A stretch of DNA of 64,000 nucleotides. Source: Amorphophallus konjac. Taxonomy: Eukaryota > Streptophyta > Magnoliopsida > Alismatales > Araceae. Where the stretch lies: contig CM040126.1 in the NCBI GenBank assembly GCA_022559845.1, positions 225,934,641 to 225,998,640 on the forward strand, in the 5' to 3' direction. The notes under the pieces are model-generated. The model did no database searches, was not told where the DNA came from, and was given only the letters and a program-made list of their open reading frames with translations. Positions 21,319 to 32,433 of this stretch are shown piece by piece (position 1 is the stretch's first letter; each line of letters begins with the position of its first letter). A program made the position numbers and the translations under genes.

Positions 21319-23263
21319 TGACATGATCAAAAAGAGAAAAATAGTAAAAATATGAGTGCAAAGTGCAATATGCATGCAAATTCCTCTAGAACATTTCCCC
21401 CTGAAAGTAAGACTCCCCTGAATAATTTCTCCCCCTAAATAGAAGCTCCCCCTTTGAGAAGGAATATGAACAGATAAACAAGGTAGAGAAAGTAGGAGGG
21501 TCACTTGACAATAGCTGAATCATAGGTTCAGAAAGGAAGCATGATTATAAACAACTGTTAAAGTATAAGAATCATCAACCTACAATTTTTAAAAATTCAG
21601 GTTTAACAGTGATAAATCTAGAGTAAAACACCTGACCCCTGAAAAAGAGTTTTAGATTCCATTTATAGCAATGAATCTAGGGCACATAGTATTAATAGAT
21701 AAGTCAGACATAATACCCTTTTGTGATTAAACAAGGAAATTCAAGAGAGGCAACTTGAATATGTATTAATTAAAACAATTTCCACTCATAGACTTTTGAT
21801 TTTCAAAGGGTTACAGCAGTTTGATTTTCATTTTTCAATTTCTGAACCTGAACTGTGTAAATAGATCAGTGGCATTTTTGTTGTTGACATTAGGTGTACA
21901 CCTTGATCAGAGGCAAGTACCCCCAGTTACTAGGCATAAACTACTAGACCTATTTCAGATCAAAACCCACAAAGAATAGTCTTCACTTTTGACATTAAGG
22001 GTACACCTTGATTAGAGGCCAGTACCCTCAGTTACTTAGTGAGAACTCCCTCTATAGATTTGACCTTTTGAACAGAGATATTCTGAAGCACTTCATGACT
22101 ATGAGTTCTCCTACTTCATTGGAGGAGATCACAATTTCTCAGTGCAAATCAGCCATTGCTCTGTCACTATGTTCAGTTCATAGCATTTATGATCTTATTT
22201 ACTGCTGCCCTTACTTCTTTTAGAGTGATTGTTTAAAAAATCAGTACACACTCTTATTAGCCTTTTCTAGAAATTTCCAGATCAACACATTTGGCATTAC
22301 AAAAACTTTTTCTAATCTTACCATGAGATAAAGATTAAGAGCTATAAAAGTTTTCTTTTATCTCAAGTTCTGAAGTGCAGACACTTAACTCTCTAATTTA
22401 TAAAGGTTAAACCTTTAGTTCCTTTCAATTTGTAAGTGTGATTCTTATAGAAAAATAATTGCAATAATCACCATTCAATGTACTAAACCAGATGCAAAGC
22501 TATTGTTTAGTGAAAATGATGGGGAAAGGATAGCAATTGGCAAAATGGTCCAATGGCATCTGATGTCAAAAGATATGAATCAAATGAATGGGGACAATGA
22601 GGAGTAAATAGGATTCAATGAATTGAATAGAACCTCTCAGCTCCCCCTGACACCATGATGCAAAAATATGCTATGCAGTACACTGTTCTACATGAGGACA
22701 AGACCCTTGGTACTTGGCAGAGAACCTGGTCTCAAAGGCCATCTCACACATAGTAAGAACCTCCAGGCAGATTTCCCTGCCTTTTAGTAGCTTACCATTT
22801 GATATACCAGGGTTATGTAAGACAATGCGACATAAAGCAGTCCTACATGCATTGAACAGCATCAATGACAGTCATGCAAATAATGTATGCAGACATAAGA
22901 CACATGCAATGACAATCAGTCTATACACAATCAGTCCACGTATGCATTCAACAACAAGCATGCAATGCATCAACACAAAACACATGCATTGAGACAAAGT
23001 CTATATAGTGCATCAACTATATACACTAAAGACCATTCAAACTCAGTTCAGCAATTGGCAGGAGATGGCAACAGAAGAGCATCAGCTATATCCAAAGTAA
23101 AACTCAATAGCTGAGTCTGGAATGCAGATTGATCAGCTAGACATGAAGAGAACATCCACAATCAATCAAGCAAATCACATGAAGCTCACATTTTCAGATA
23201 ATGGAATTTTAAAATAAAGTTCAGAACTAACCTGAAGAGTTGAATCATGGGGCTTTCATTTGA
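21319..23263 (-). other. post-gag non-coding region of element C
   Basis: About 2 kb with no credible ORF. It holds two hairpin units at 21,884-21,932 and 21,991-22,036 (sense GGGTAC arm, CCTCTAATCAAGG, GTACCC arm) and a conserved block at 22,709-22,798 that resembles A 3,579-3,627 and E 50,361-50,450. Apart from these, AT-rich sequence. Confidence 0.6.
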
Positions 23264-23362
23264 GTGCCTTGGCTAAAATACCCCTTTTATTTCTCTCACC
23301 AAGGCACACCTGCAACATATCAATCAATATGATCTTGTAGGAACCCAAGCTGCCTTGGGTCC
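23264..23362 (-). other. paired hairpins around the gag stop codon (element C)
   Basis: H1 (23,340-23,362): sense GGACCCAAG-GCAG-CTTGGGTTCC over the GPKAAWVP codons. H2: GTGCCTTGG and CCAAGGCAC, perfect 9-bp arms at 23,299-23,307 and 23,264-23,272, following TTGCAG. The H1 5' arm CCAAGGCA is also complementary over 8 bases to TGCCTTGG of H2, so an alternative pairing across the stop codon is possible. Confidence 0.6.
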
Positions 23363-25168
23363 TGTATGAGCCCTAACAGGTGTTCTGACTGATCTCTTAA
23401 CAGAATTATCAACATAGCCCATCAACTTATAGCTGGACAAGGAATAACCAAATTGACCAGACTTACCATGATAACTAACAGAATTTGAGTTCCTTTTATG
23501 CACCTTATTGTAGGCATTATATTCATGTGCATGAACATCAAAATTTCTGTTGTGTGCATGGGCATTTTGTTTTCTGAACTCTGGCACCCAGCACTTAGAG
23601 GCTTTGTGGCCAGGTTTTCCACAATTAAAACATGAAGAATTCATTCTGTCAAGATTCTTATAGAGTGCATGCCTTTTTACAGGGATTATAGCAGTTTTGG
23701 AGTTAATTGTTCTTCCCTTAGCATGCCAACAGTTTGCAGCTCTGTGGCCTGGCTTTCCACAGATGAAGCATGCAGAGTTTTTCTTTTTATCAATTAAATT
23801 ATTTCTACCAGAATCATAGAAAGCAGGGAATTTTACAAATTTATAATTCAATCTATTTCCCTGAGCATGCCAGCAATTTTCAACCATGTGGCCCAATTTG
23901 CCACAATGAGAACATTGAGTGTTCTCTTTATGAGATGCATGATTTTTAGCATGGAACAGTTTACCATGCATTCTAACAGCATATAGATCATCTAATTTCA
24001 TTTGTCTACAATCATGCATGAGATGACCTATTTTATGACAATAAAAACATTGATGCCTTTTGGCGTGAGCAGAAGAAGGTTTACTCACAGTAGGCTTCCT
24101 AGCATGAGTTCTATCATACTTCAATTCATCCTTCTTTATCTCAAAACAATCAGCCATCTCATGGCCAAACTTTCCACAGTAAAAGCATTTGACATTTTTG
24201 ACACTAGAATGTTTGACCTGAGCTTTCTTAGCATGCTGATCGTTATCATTCTTTTTCAAAACTTTTATTTTCTCCTTTGTTTTCTTATTTTCCTGATTAC
24301 TGCCTCCATCAGAGACTTTCTTCTTAGAAACATCCTTTGGATTTTCTTTATTTTTAAGAGACTTAAACAGGGAATTGTTTAGTTCAGTGATTTCATTTTT
24401 GAGAGAAGAAATGAGCATTTCAGAATCTGTGATCTTTTCATTAAGTAAGACATTAATGGCTTTGTAGCTATCAATCTCTTCTATCAATGTGCTCACTCTC
24501 TCACATTCATTTTCAACTAAATTCTTCCCTTTTTCAAGCGTTAAGAGTCTCTCAGACATGGTAGAATTTAGCAATCTCAATTCTTCATTTTTATTTTCCA
24601 ATAAAGAGATTTGTTCCTTACTCATATTCAGATCAGCTAAGCACATATCATGAGATGTTTTTAATCTTTGACAGTTTTCACAGAGAACATTAGAGTTAAT
24701 CTGTTCACATCTCTTTTTCAACCTTCTATTTTCAGATTTTAATTTCTTGGATACTTTGAACAAATCTTCATACATCACTATCAATTCATCAAAGGAGTAT
24801 CCATCTGATTCAGAGCTTACCTGAGATGAGATCTCATCTTCATCATCCCGGTTGGCCATCAAGCAGCTATCACCTTGTTGATTATGCGCAGAAATGACTT
24901 CGTCATATATCTCCTTTCCAGATGTGCACCTGAGAGCAAAAGGGTACATATCAATATTGATTGCAGCTCTTAAGATGTTAAGGATTATGACATTGTCACG
25001 GTTCTTTATACTGTCCTCTTTATACCACTTGGTCTCATCATGAGGCAGTTTGTGTGGGCCTTTAGATAGTAGGCTCCATAGTTTGAGATCTATGGAATCT
25101 ACGTACACACATAGGCCTCCTAGCCAATTATCAAGGTTAGAACCGTCATAAACTGGAGGTCGACCCAT
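23324..25168 (-). CDS. gag: Gag of element C with five zinc knuckles (intact, 614 aa)
   Basis: This Gag has an open, unbroken frame. Residues 1-95 carry the copia-type N-terminal signature PPVYDGSNLDNW. Residues about 130-270 are Glu/Lys/Leu-rich and read as coiled coil, with an embedded C163-x2-C166-x6-H173-x2-C176 motif. After a basic linker come five intact CX2CX4HX4C zinc knuckles at about 328-341, 374-387, 419-432, 467-480 and 513-526, plus a degenerate one at 564-578. The C-terminus is GPKAAWVP followed by six residues and TGA. In copia Gag-Pol the WVP region leads into protease; here nothing Pol-like follows. It would make particles and bind element RNA, with enzymes supplied in trans. 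The ATG is 157 nt downstream of the LTR end, after the PBS. Confidence 0.9.
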   Translation of the reverse strand: MGRPPVYDGSNLDNWLGGLCVYVDSIDLKLWSLLSKGPHKLPHDETKWYKEDSIKNRDNVIILNILRAAINIDMYPFALRCTSGKEIYDEVISAHNQQGDSCLMANRDDEDEISSQVSSESDGYSFDELIVMYEDLFKVSKKLKSENRRLKKRCEQINSNVLCENCQRLKTSHDMCLADLNMSKEQISLLENKNEELRLLNSTMSERLLTLEKGKNLVENECERVSTLIEEIDSYKAINVLLNEKITDSEMLISSLKNEITELNNSLFKSLKNKENPKDVSKKKVSDGGSNQENKKTKEKIKVLKKNDNDQHAKKAQVKHSSVKNVKCFYCGKFGHEMADCFEIKKDELKYDRTHARKPTVSKPSSAHAKRHQCFYCHKIGHLMHDCRQMKLDDLYAVRMHGKLFHAKNHASHKENTQCSHCGKLGHMVENCWHAQGNRLNYKFVKFPAFYDSGRNNLIDKKKNSACFICGKPGHRAANCWHAKGRTINSKTAIIPVKRHALYKNLDRMNSSCFNCGKPGHKASKCWVPEFRKQNAHAHNRNFDVHAHEYNAYNKVHKRNSNSVSYHGKSGQFGYSLSSYKLMGYVDNSVKRSVRTPVRAHTGPKAAWVPTRSY

Positions 25169-25310
25169 TTAAGTAAGAGGCAACCAGATGAGCAAAGCAA
25201 AGCACAAGTCGATAAAACAAAATATCGAGCACTGAAAGCACACTCTGAAAAGCACCAAACAAATCAGCAGGATCCTCTGCAGATTGTTAGATCTGATAGA
25301 TCAGAGACCT

Positions 25311-25322
25311 GCTCTGATACCA
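25311..25322 (-). other. primer-binding site, initiator tRNA-Met (element C)
   Basis: On the minus strand TGGTATCAGAGC, 2 nt inside the 5' LTR. Identical in F and G. Confidence 0.9.
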
Positions 25323-25324
25323 AT

Positions 25325-28300
25325 TGTTGGGTTCGGTGCAGTATTCAGAGGGGGGGTGAATGAATATAACCCTTTAAAAAACTTTCGCCCAGTTAAAATA
25401 TGATGCTTACTAGAATTACTAGTTCGCAAACTAGATAAGCTTAAAAGCTAATAATCAGTTGCAGAACCAAACAAGCATACAGTGAGATCACTAGGATGCT
25501 AACTAGGCTGAATTTGACAAGGAGTCGCTCAACTAGAATTTCGCTCTCTTGACAAATTAAAACATTCTAAGAAGACTAATTAACTCTTCTTCTCAACCCG
25601 AAGCCAAACGCATGAAGCGCCCCTATGCATTCATCTAGCGAAAGCAAATCATAAGCAATCAAACCACAATGCAAGAGGGGTTTTTAGGTGGTTCGGTCCT
25701 CCAGACCTACATCCACCCCACACTCAAACCGAGTGTGGCTTCCACTAGCTCACGCTAGAAACAGCAGACTCAGTCTGCAACAGGTGCTGCCACACAGCTT
25801 GACTAGGGGAACAGCCTCCCCTCTTCCTCCCAACCAGAGGGAACCACTAGTGACACCAGTCACTAGCAAACCAGAGACACACGGTCTCTCTTCCTCCAGA
25901 CCCGGAGGGAACCCTTGGACTTGAATCCACAAGCCCAGAACCGGAGATCAGATCTCCCTTCCTCCAAACCGGAGGGAACCCCTGGACTTGAATCCACAAG
26001 CCCAGAACCGGAGATCAGATCTCCCTTCCTCCAAACCGGAGGGAACCCACAAGTAGCACCCAGCTACTTGCAGCCGGAGATAGCAGTCTCCCTTCTCCTG
26101 AACTAACAGAGGAACCCCGACCTCACTACTGAGAATCGGAAGAACACAGACAACCAAATGAAACAGGAAAAATAAGAAAAGAAAAATACACAGCGATCAG
26201 AAAGCTGTAAAGACAAATAACACAAATGTGGCTCGCATGGAGCTGCCTGGCCTGGATTGGATCCACGGTCCAGTAGTCAGATCTTCAGGTAAGCTTCTTT
26301 CTTCTTCTCCACGAGCTCTCTCGTTCACTCTCTATCTCTCTTTCTCTTTCTTCTGCTCTCCTAATCTCTCACTCTCTGCTGCACTTCTTCTTCTTCACTC
26401 TTTCTTCTTTCTTCACACGAGCACTATCTCTCTCTCTTCTTCTCCTTCTGCTCTTCTTCTTTTTCTTTTCTTTTTCTCTGGATCGTGGCCCTCTATATGG
26501 ACTTTTCTTCTCGCCAACTCGATCGCCCTTCTTCTGTGGAAGAAGGCTCATATATATAGCAGCAGCAGCAGCTAGGGCGCGTGTGGCTTCCACAGCTCCC
26601 GCCCTAAAAATTTGGATCACGTGGCAGTCTCTCAGCAGACTTCATTCCAGCCTCGGATCACGTGCTACCAGTCACTGGGGAATATTTCTTCCTCGGACCT
26701 GCAAGGAGATGAAAACCATTAAAATTGAGGGCCACAATAACTAAATCTGCACGAAGTATGTAGTAGCAATTCTAGATGCACTGAGAACGACACGAGATAC
26801 ACACTGTAACAGAGATAACACTACAAAGAGAACGACACGAAGAAGATGAAAACAACACGAGGTAATAAGAAGAACGACACGAGATACATACGATGACTAC
26901 AGCACGAAGTAAAAAAAATGACACGACGTAATAAACAGCAAAGAGAACGGCACGAGAACAACATGGACTGGCAACAGAAATCGACACGAAGTGGTTGCAA
27001 ACAAGCAAGACACGAGGTCTACGTAAAGCAACACGAAGTGTGGTCAAGGCGAGAAAGGCACGAAGTCTAAAGCGAAAAACCAACACGAAGTCAGAAGAGT
27101 GACACGGCTATCACGACACGTGATGAAGCAGTGACACTAAAACAAAAAGACTCGAGGAACAACAGTAAGTGACACGAAGTTAAACAAGCAGACATAAAAG
27201 ATGACACGAGATGCAACTAGAAAACAGAGAGAAGCGACACGAGGTTCACACAGAAACGACACGAGGTGGCACAGAAAGCAACACGAGGTGCTGCAATGTT
27301 CTGCACGCAGTGGAACAAAAACGACACGAAGACACAGAAACAACAGTAACCGACACGAAGTAAGTACGACATGGAGACAGATGACAGAGACCGTCACGAG
27401 TTGAAAACAACACGAAGATGAAAACAGAAGTTGACACGAAGTGAAAACAACACGAAGACGAAGTTGACACGAAGTGAAAACGACACGAAGATGAAGTTGA
27501 CACGAAGTGAAAACAACACGAAGATGAAGTTGACACGAAGTGAAAATGACACGAAGACGAAGTTGACACGAAGTGAAAACACCACGAAGTGAAAACAACA
27601 CTAAGACAATGGATGCTACAGTGCAATGTCTAGACTTGAAGTTCAGTTGAGTGTACAGACTTCACCAATGAATCACTCACTGTACAGACTTACTATAGCA
27701 GTATGATGTACAGACTTTGATGAACAGTCCAATGTATGGACTTATACTGCAAACAACAATGTATAGACTTCATGTAAAAGCCCAATGTATGGACATTGAA
27801 ATCGAAGACCAATGTGCAGACTTGACAGTGAAGACTAGTGTGCAGACTTCAAGTTTAACTGTGGATGTACAGACTTGAAGAATAAGCCAGTGTATAGACT
27901 TGAAGATTGAAGGCGATGTACAGACTTTGATGACCAACACCAATGTATAGACTTAGGAGCATAAGACACGGCTGTACAGACTTCGCCTAAGACGTTGTAC
28001 ACAGTTAGCCTAAGACAATGCATAGGCTTGAACGAGAGTCCAATGTATAGACTTGCATGATGCACAATTACACAGTCCAGTGTATAGACTTTGCTACCCA
28101 GACATGATATATGGAGAGACATGACATGATATATGCAGAGACATGATATCTGACAAAATGCAATGCACATATATAAAGAGCAAATGCCATCAATGCTAGA
28201 CATCATTATTCATGTTGCTATCAATATGCAGAATGCTCAAGAATAATAATGCATAGAAATGCACTTTGTTTATTGCAATCATCAAAACATAATAACATTG

Positions 28301-28423
28301 CTATCATCAAAATACAATATCAAATGCACTCAAATGCACTCACTATCTTGCTATCATCAAAACCAAATAGCATTGCTATCATCAAGGTGACATAGCACAT
28401 GCTTGTGCCTAAGGGGCACAACA
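25325..28423 (-). repeat. right (5') LTR of element C, 3,099 bp
   Basis: Same organisation as the left LTR, with an extra 86 bp near 25,509-25,594. The two-hairpin module is at 25,681-25,738, the TATA box at about 26,549-26,559, G-box at 26,618-26,623, 33-bp tandem at about 27,430-27,594 and the TGTACAGACTT array at 27,620-28,110. This copy would drive gag transcription toward lower coordinates. Confidence 0.9.
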
Positions 28424-28428
28424 GGACG

Positions 28429-28626
28429 CTCCATCAGATTTTGACGAGAGCAAAACCACCTTCACAGTGCCAACACAGTGCACACAAGCTCTCACGCGAG
28501 AAGTAAAGCGGTAAAGAAACACAAAACCTACATCAACTGCAAACTATACTGGACCTTATAGACTCTAATCAATACAATATCTCAAATTTCCATGTAATTT
28601 TCACACCCCTTTGCTCTGATACGAAC
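28429..28626 (-). other. internal region of element X, 5' part, with PBS
   Basis: On the minus strand the LTR end ATCACA is followed by GTTCGTATCAGAGC (28,613-28,626), one mismatch from the initiator-Met PBS TGGTATCAGAGC. No ORF. Together with 16,581-18,237 it makes up the whole interior of X. Confidence 0.7.
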
Positions 28627-29203
28627 TGTGATGACCCAGCCTCCAGATACTAGGTAAACCTAACACCACTTGGATCTTGAGAGGCCTCCCAAGAGTTGTA
28701 AGGCTCCGAAGGGATAGAAAGGTATGTGTGGAGTACATTGAACTTCCAAATAAAGCTGTAAATAAGTAATTACTATGATCAGGATTGCTAAATTAGCAGA
28801 AATAAAATTACATTTTCAATAAAATAATTAAAGCTATCGAGTCCAGTCCAATGAAAAGTACCATCTAATAGGAAAGAGAAATGTACTCTCAAGTCGGGGG
28901 AAGTCCGACACTGGCAAAGTTGACAACTAAAAACCTCCGCACTGCACCTCCAAATCACGAGGAAGAACATCCACCTGAAAAGTCAGGGGTGAGCCTCATC
29001 TCACTGGCTCAGTAGGGGTCCCGCAGATCCCTACCACGAAACAAAAGCGATAATAGTAGTGCTAAACAATGACAGCAAAGCAGGAGTAGGAACAATGGTA
29101 AAAGTAAAGAGAAAAGCCGTAGTAAATGAAAACACGGCAGCCGATAGAACATCGGCCCTCTAAACTACTCTGAATGGCAATAGAAGAACATAGCTCACCC
29201 CAA
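28627..29203 (-). repeat. right LTR of element X, first piece
   Basis: TGTGATGACCCAGCC onward, matching the left LTR from 13,311 to about 13,880. It is cut by the Tekay insertion, whose target duplication CCCAA occupies 29,199-29,203. Confidence 0.85.
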
Positions 29204-32200
29204 TGTCACGCCTCGAGCGCGGAAGGAACCCGGGAGAACGTGACGAGTTTATATCAATCATGTCAATCAGAGCAAGTAGAATTTTGACATCAAAATAGAG
29301 TGCACAATAAGATAAGAATTTAAAATAAGACCAAATACTGATACCCTTGACAATGACTTAAATCCAATAAACAATGTCACAACTCCAGGACTTAACAATT
29401 CTAAATAGGCCCACAAGCCTTAATTATTACAATTCTTGCAATGACATAAGTTCCAATAACAAGACTCCAAGAATAAACTAGGGACGACATGACATGATAG
29501 AGTGCAATAGCATGACGCTTGTAGGTTCTACACTCGTCACTCTTGCTCCTGCCCATCCGAGTCCGAGTCAGGGTCTGCATTACCTGAAAAGTTGGGGAAA
29601 CGAACTTGATGAGCGAACGCTCAGTAGGAGTTATATCTCAAGAACTAGCAACTGGTTTAAGTAATTACCTTTTTCAAATAAAAATGCAAGTCTAGCATGT
29701 CAATCATGTAAAAATGAAGTGCTATGCGATTGAACATGATAACGAGAGGAAATAACTGTTGATCCAAGATAGGGGAACATCAAGTATTCAAGATTTCAAG
29801 TATTTGAACGAGTACCAAGTATATCAATAAAGTCTTTCATGTTATGAGATAATGGCTATTAACAAGCAATTACTTTGCCCATTCCGGGCCACGCAAGTCA
29901 TGTCAAGTCAATCAAGTCTAGCACGTGAGAGAGAGATAGAGATATATTGGAGTGTCGTAGATTCAAGCAAGTACTTCGGTGCAATACCACACCGTGATCA
30001 ATATAACTCCCATGGGCACAAGTACTTTCGGGTGCTCCTCCCAGGACCAGATCGGGCCCTATATGCGTAGGCATTGATCATGTGTTTTGACATCCACTTT
30101 TGTGTATAGCCAATATGGAATGAAAAAGTTTATGGATATTCAAGATAGATCTTGAGAGAATAGAGTTCAAAAATATGAACTTGATGTAGAAGAACGATAA
30201 TAATGGTATAAACACGCGTATCATAAAACTGGGTGGAATTGGTTCCCCAATCGGGTACCATATCAAGTAAGTGCCCATACGTAGATGGTCACCCCTTTTT
30301 ATATAGAATTGAGGTCCACAAGAACAGCATATTAATGGCATGATGTCCTCATCCCATTAAGAATATTCCCATGATATCCACATAGCATATCATGAGGGCC
30401 GGTATACCATGTTTCTATAGAGTGACACGGAAAAAAAGTGTAATAGGTTTTTATGGTACAACCTTCTCAGTCGACCTTGAGGGAATCTAAGGCTCGAGGA
30501 GTCTTACGGAGGTCTCCATGACTAACTTGCTAGTCCAAAGGAACGGAATGTCCAATGGAGAGCTTGTATGTCACCGAGAATTGAGGGGTAATCGATAAAA
30601 CATCGTGGAACGTGGGACTATACTCACGGAATGGAATATAGTCCATATATATACATATATATTTATATAAAACCCTCGGTTAACAGTAAACAACATAATA
30701 TATGTACACAGGAAATTAACGTCTTAACACAAGTCACTACTTAGTAAATTAACGCCCTTCTCTGGGTCGTTATTTTGACATTTGACGACTTCTGTAACCG
30801 TCGTCCATTTAAATTCCTATTTTTGCTGAGATGTTCTTTATTCTGTAATTTTGGTTAAACGCGCCCTAGCCAGGGGCGTCTCTTTTATAAAAGACGACCT
30901 ACTGAGGGTCGTTAATTCACAATGTTTTTCCAAGGATATGAATAGTAAAAAATTTTCATGATAAATAATTTACAGGGAACAATTATATGGATAGGACGAC
31001 AAAAATACCAGGATTTCAAATCTATGATCATGCATTAAATTAGATTTATGGTTTCATAGATATTCAATTTCTAACATAAGTAATTACTAATTATCTGAAA
31101 TTGACACCTCCTCTGTCGGGCGTCAGTTCTTGAATTAGCGCCCTGGTCAGGGTCGCCTCTTACATATTTCACAGAAAACTTCATAAAATGCAGTAAAACG
31201 ATGTGCATGAAATACATATATTATCATCATGTTATTAAGACGGTTTGGGCTACAATTCTTGAGAAAACATACCTTTTGATGTGTAGAATGTGGTACAGGA
31301 AGAAGAATTTGATGCTTTTACGGTACTCTGTTTCAAACAGAGCAGCCGCCGGACGAAGAAGATCTTGAAGGAGGAAGAGGAAGATGCTCCGCCTTTCACG
31401 TTGCAGTCAACAGGAAGAAGAGGAAGAAGCCTTGGCTCCTTCTTGCTGTCAACACGACCGCAGGAGGAGGTTGAGGATGAAGAGCTTCTGTCGATTCCTC
31501 ACGTTCGCAGCAACAGAAGAAAGAGGAAGAGGATGGAGCCTCTTCTTGCACGTCAACACAGCAAGGGGATGTTGAACGAAGTAGCAGTAGGGAATCCTTC
31601 GGATGGCAACAGCAAGGTTTGCCCGTTCGACGAGGAGGCTTATTTATACGAAAGGAGAACCTTAGGAGGGGTCGAATGTCATATATTGCAAGGCTTGAAA
31701 CCTTCCATACGTTGCTCCGTGATCTGCTCACCCTTCCTTATCCACAGCCGCTTGCCATATGAAGTTGTAAAAATCCTAGACTCCCCATGCAAGGCATCGA
31801 CGTGATTGGACATTAAAGGGAAACCAAACACCAGCCATGCCTCGACCGAGCATGGTTTTCCTTATTTAACTCTCAGGGAAAAGACGTCTGAGACAAGGGC
31901 GTTTTCACATTAAGTAGCGCCTTAAAAGAGGGCATCTTTTTATTAAGTAGCGCCTTAACCTAGGTCGTCTCTTAATTTTTCTATGCTTTATTTCCAATTT
32001 CCTTTGTACGAATTAGCACCCATGCTAAAAGCGTTATTTTCTTTTCTATATTTAGCCGTTAATTTTCTTGGTATGAATTAGCACCCATATACACGGGCGT
32101 TACTATTCTAAATAGCGCCCAGGTGAAGGGCGTCTCTTTCTTCCGAATTTTCTCGAGATAAATTAGCGCCTTAATGAAAGGCGTCATTTCATTTTGGCCC

Positions 32201-32354
32201 ATTTGTATATTTTAAATGCAAAGCCCATTATCAGTTTGGGTTATTTTCTATTTATCAAATTTTTATTTATTTAATTCCTGACCAAATTTACACAAATAGA
32301 TCTTATTTATTTGAAAATCTATCTTATTCTTTTAAAATTTTCAGGGGTGCTACA
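29204..32354 (-). repeat. left (3') LTR of the Tekay element
   Basis: TGTCACGCC to GTGCTACA in plus coordinates. It contains a TATA box read on the minus strand (CGTATAAATA, 31,641-31,650) and two blocks of short palindromes (30,747-31,165 and 31,880-32,185). A 171-codon ORF at 31,290-31,805 and its overlaps are leader sequence, not a gene. Confidence 0.95.
30747..32185. repeat. palindrome arrays in the Tekay LTR (two blocks)
   Basis: Roughly a dozen units of the form RGCGCC(C), 6-9 nt, GGGCGTY. Examples: ACGACC-TACTGA-GGGTCGT (about 30,893), AGCGCCCT-GGTC-AGGGTCGC (about 31,136), AGCGCCC-ATATACAC-GGGCGTT (about 32,080 with one arm eroded; intact at 43,500) and AGCGCCC-AGGTGAA-GGGCGTC (about 32,114). 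The other LTR carries the same series at 42,168-42,590 and 43,300-43,610. Confidence 0.75.
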
Positions 32355-32367
32355 CCCTCCCCCACTT
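32355..32367 (-). other. polypurine tract of the Tekay element
   Basis: Sense AAGTGGGGGAGGG directly upstream of the 3' LTR start TGTAGCACCCC; identical to 1,060-1,072. Confidence 0.9.
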
Positions 32368-32433
32368 AAAAGAATTTGGTCCCCAAATTCAATTGCGTGA
32401 ATGGAGACATGGAGGGTATAGAGTACTTACGGT

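Larger units (their letters stand above)
18238..28423 (-). mobile_element. element C: complete gag-only copia/SIRE-like retrotransposon
   Basis: Two LTRs (18,238-21,251 and 25,325-28,423) flank a 4.07-kb interior, with an exact GGACG target duplication (18,233-18,237 and 28,424-28,428). On the minus strand the order is 5' LTR, initiator-Met PBS, one intact 614-codon gag, about 2.06 kb of non-coding sequence, polypurine tract, 3' LTR. There is no pol. The LTRs look very similar, with scattered substitutions and one 86-bp indel, so insertion was recent. It fits the TR-GAG concept of structured non-autonomous elements that keep only gag. It is inserted in the interior of element X. Confidence 0.9.

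Noticed and set aside
22671..22865. 64-codon minus-strand ORF over the conserved block of C
   Set aside because: The same frame is closed in E and not continued in A; treated as a non-coding conserved block.
31290..31805. 171-codon ORF in the Tekay LTR
   Set aside because: It lies in both LTRs just downstream of the LTR TATA box region on the opposite strand, overlaps other open frames and has no homology that I recognise; likely low-complexity AAG/GAG leader sequence.
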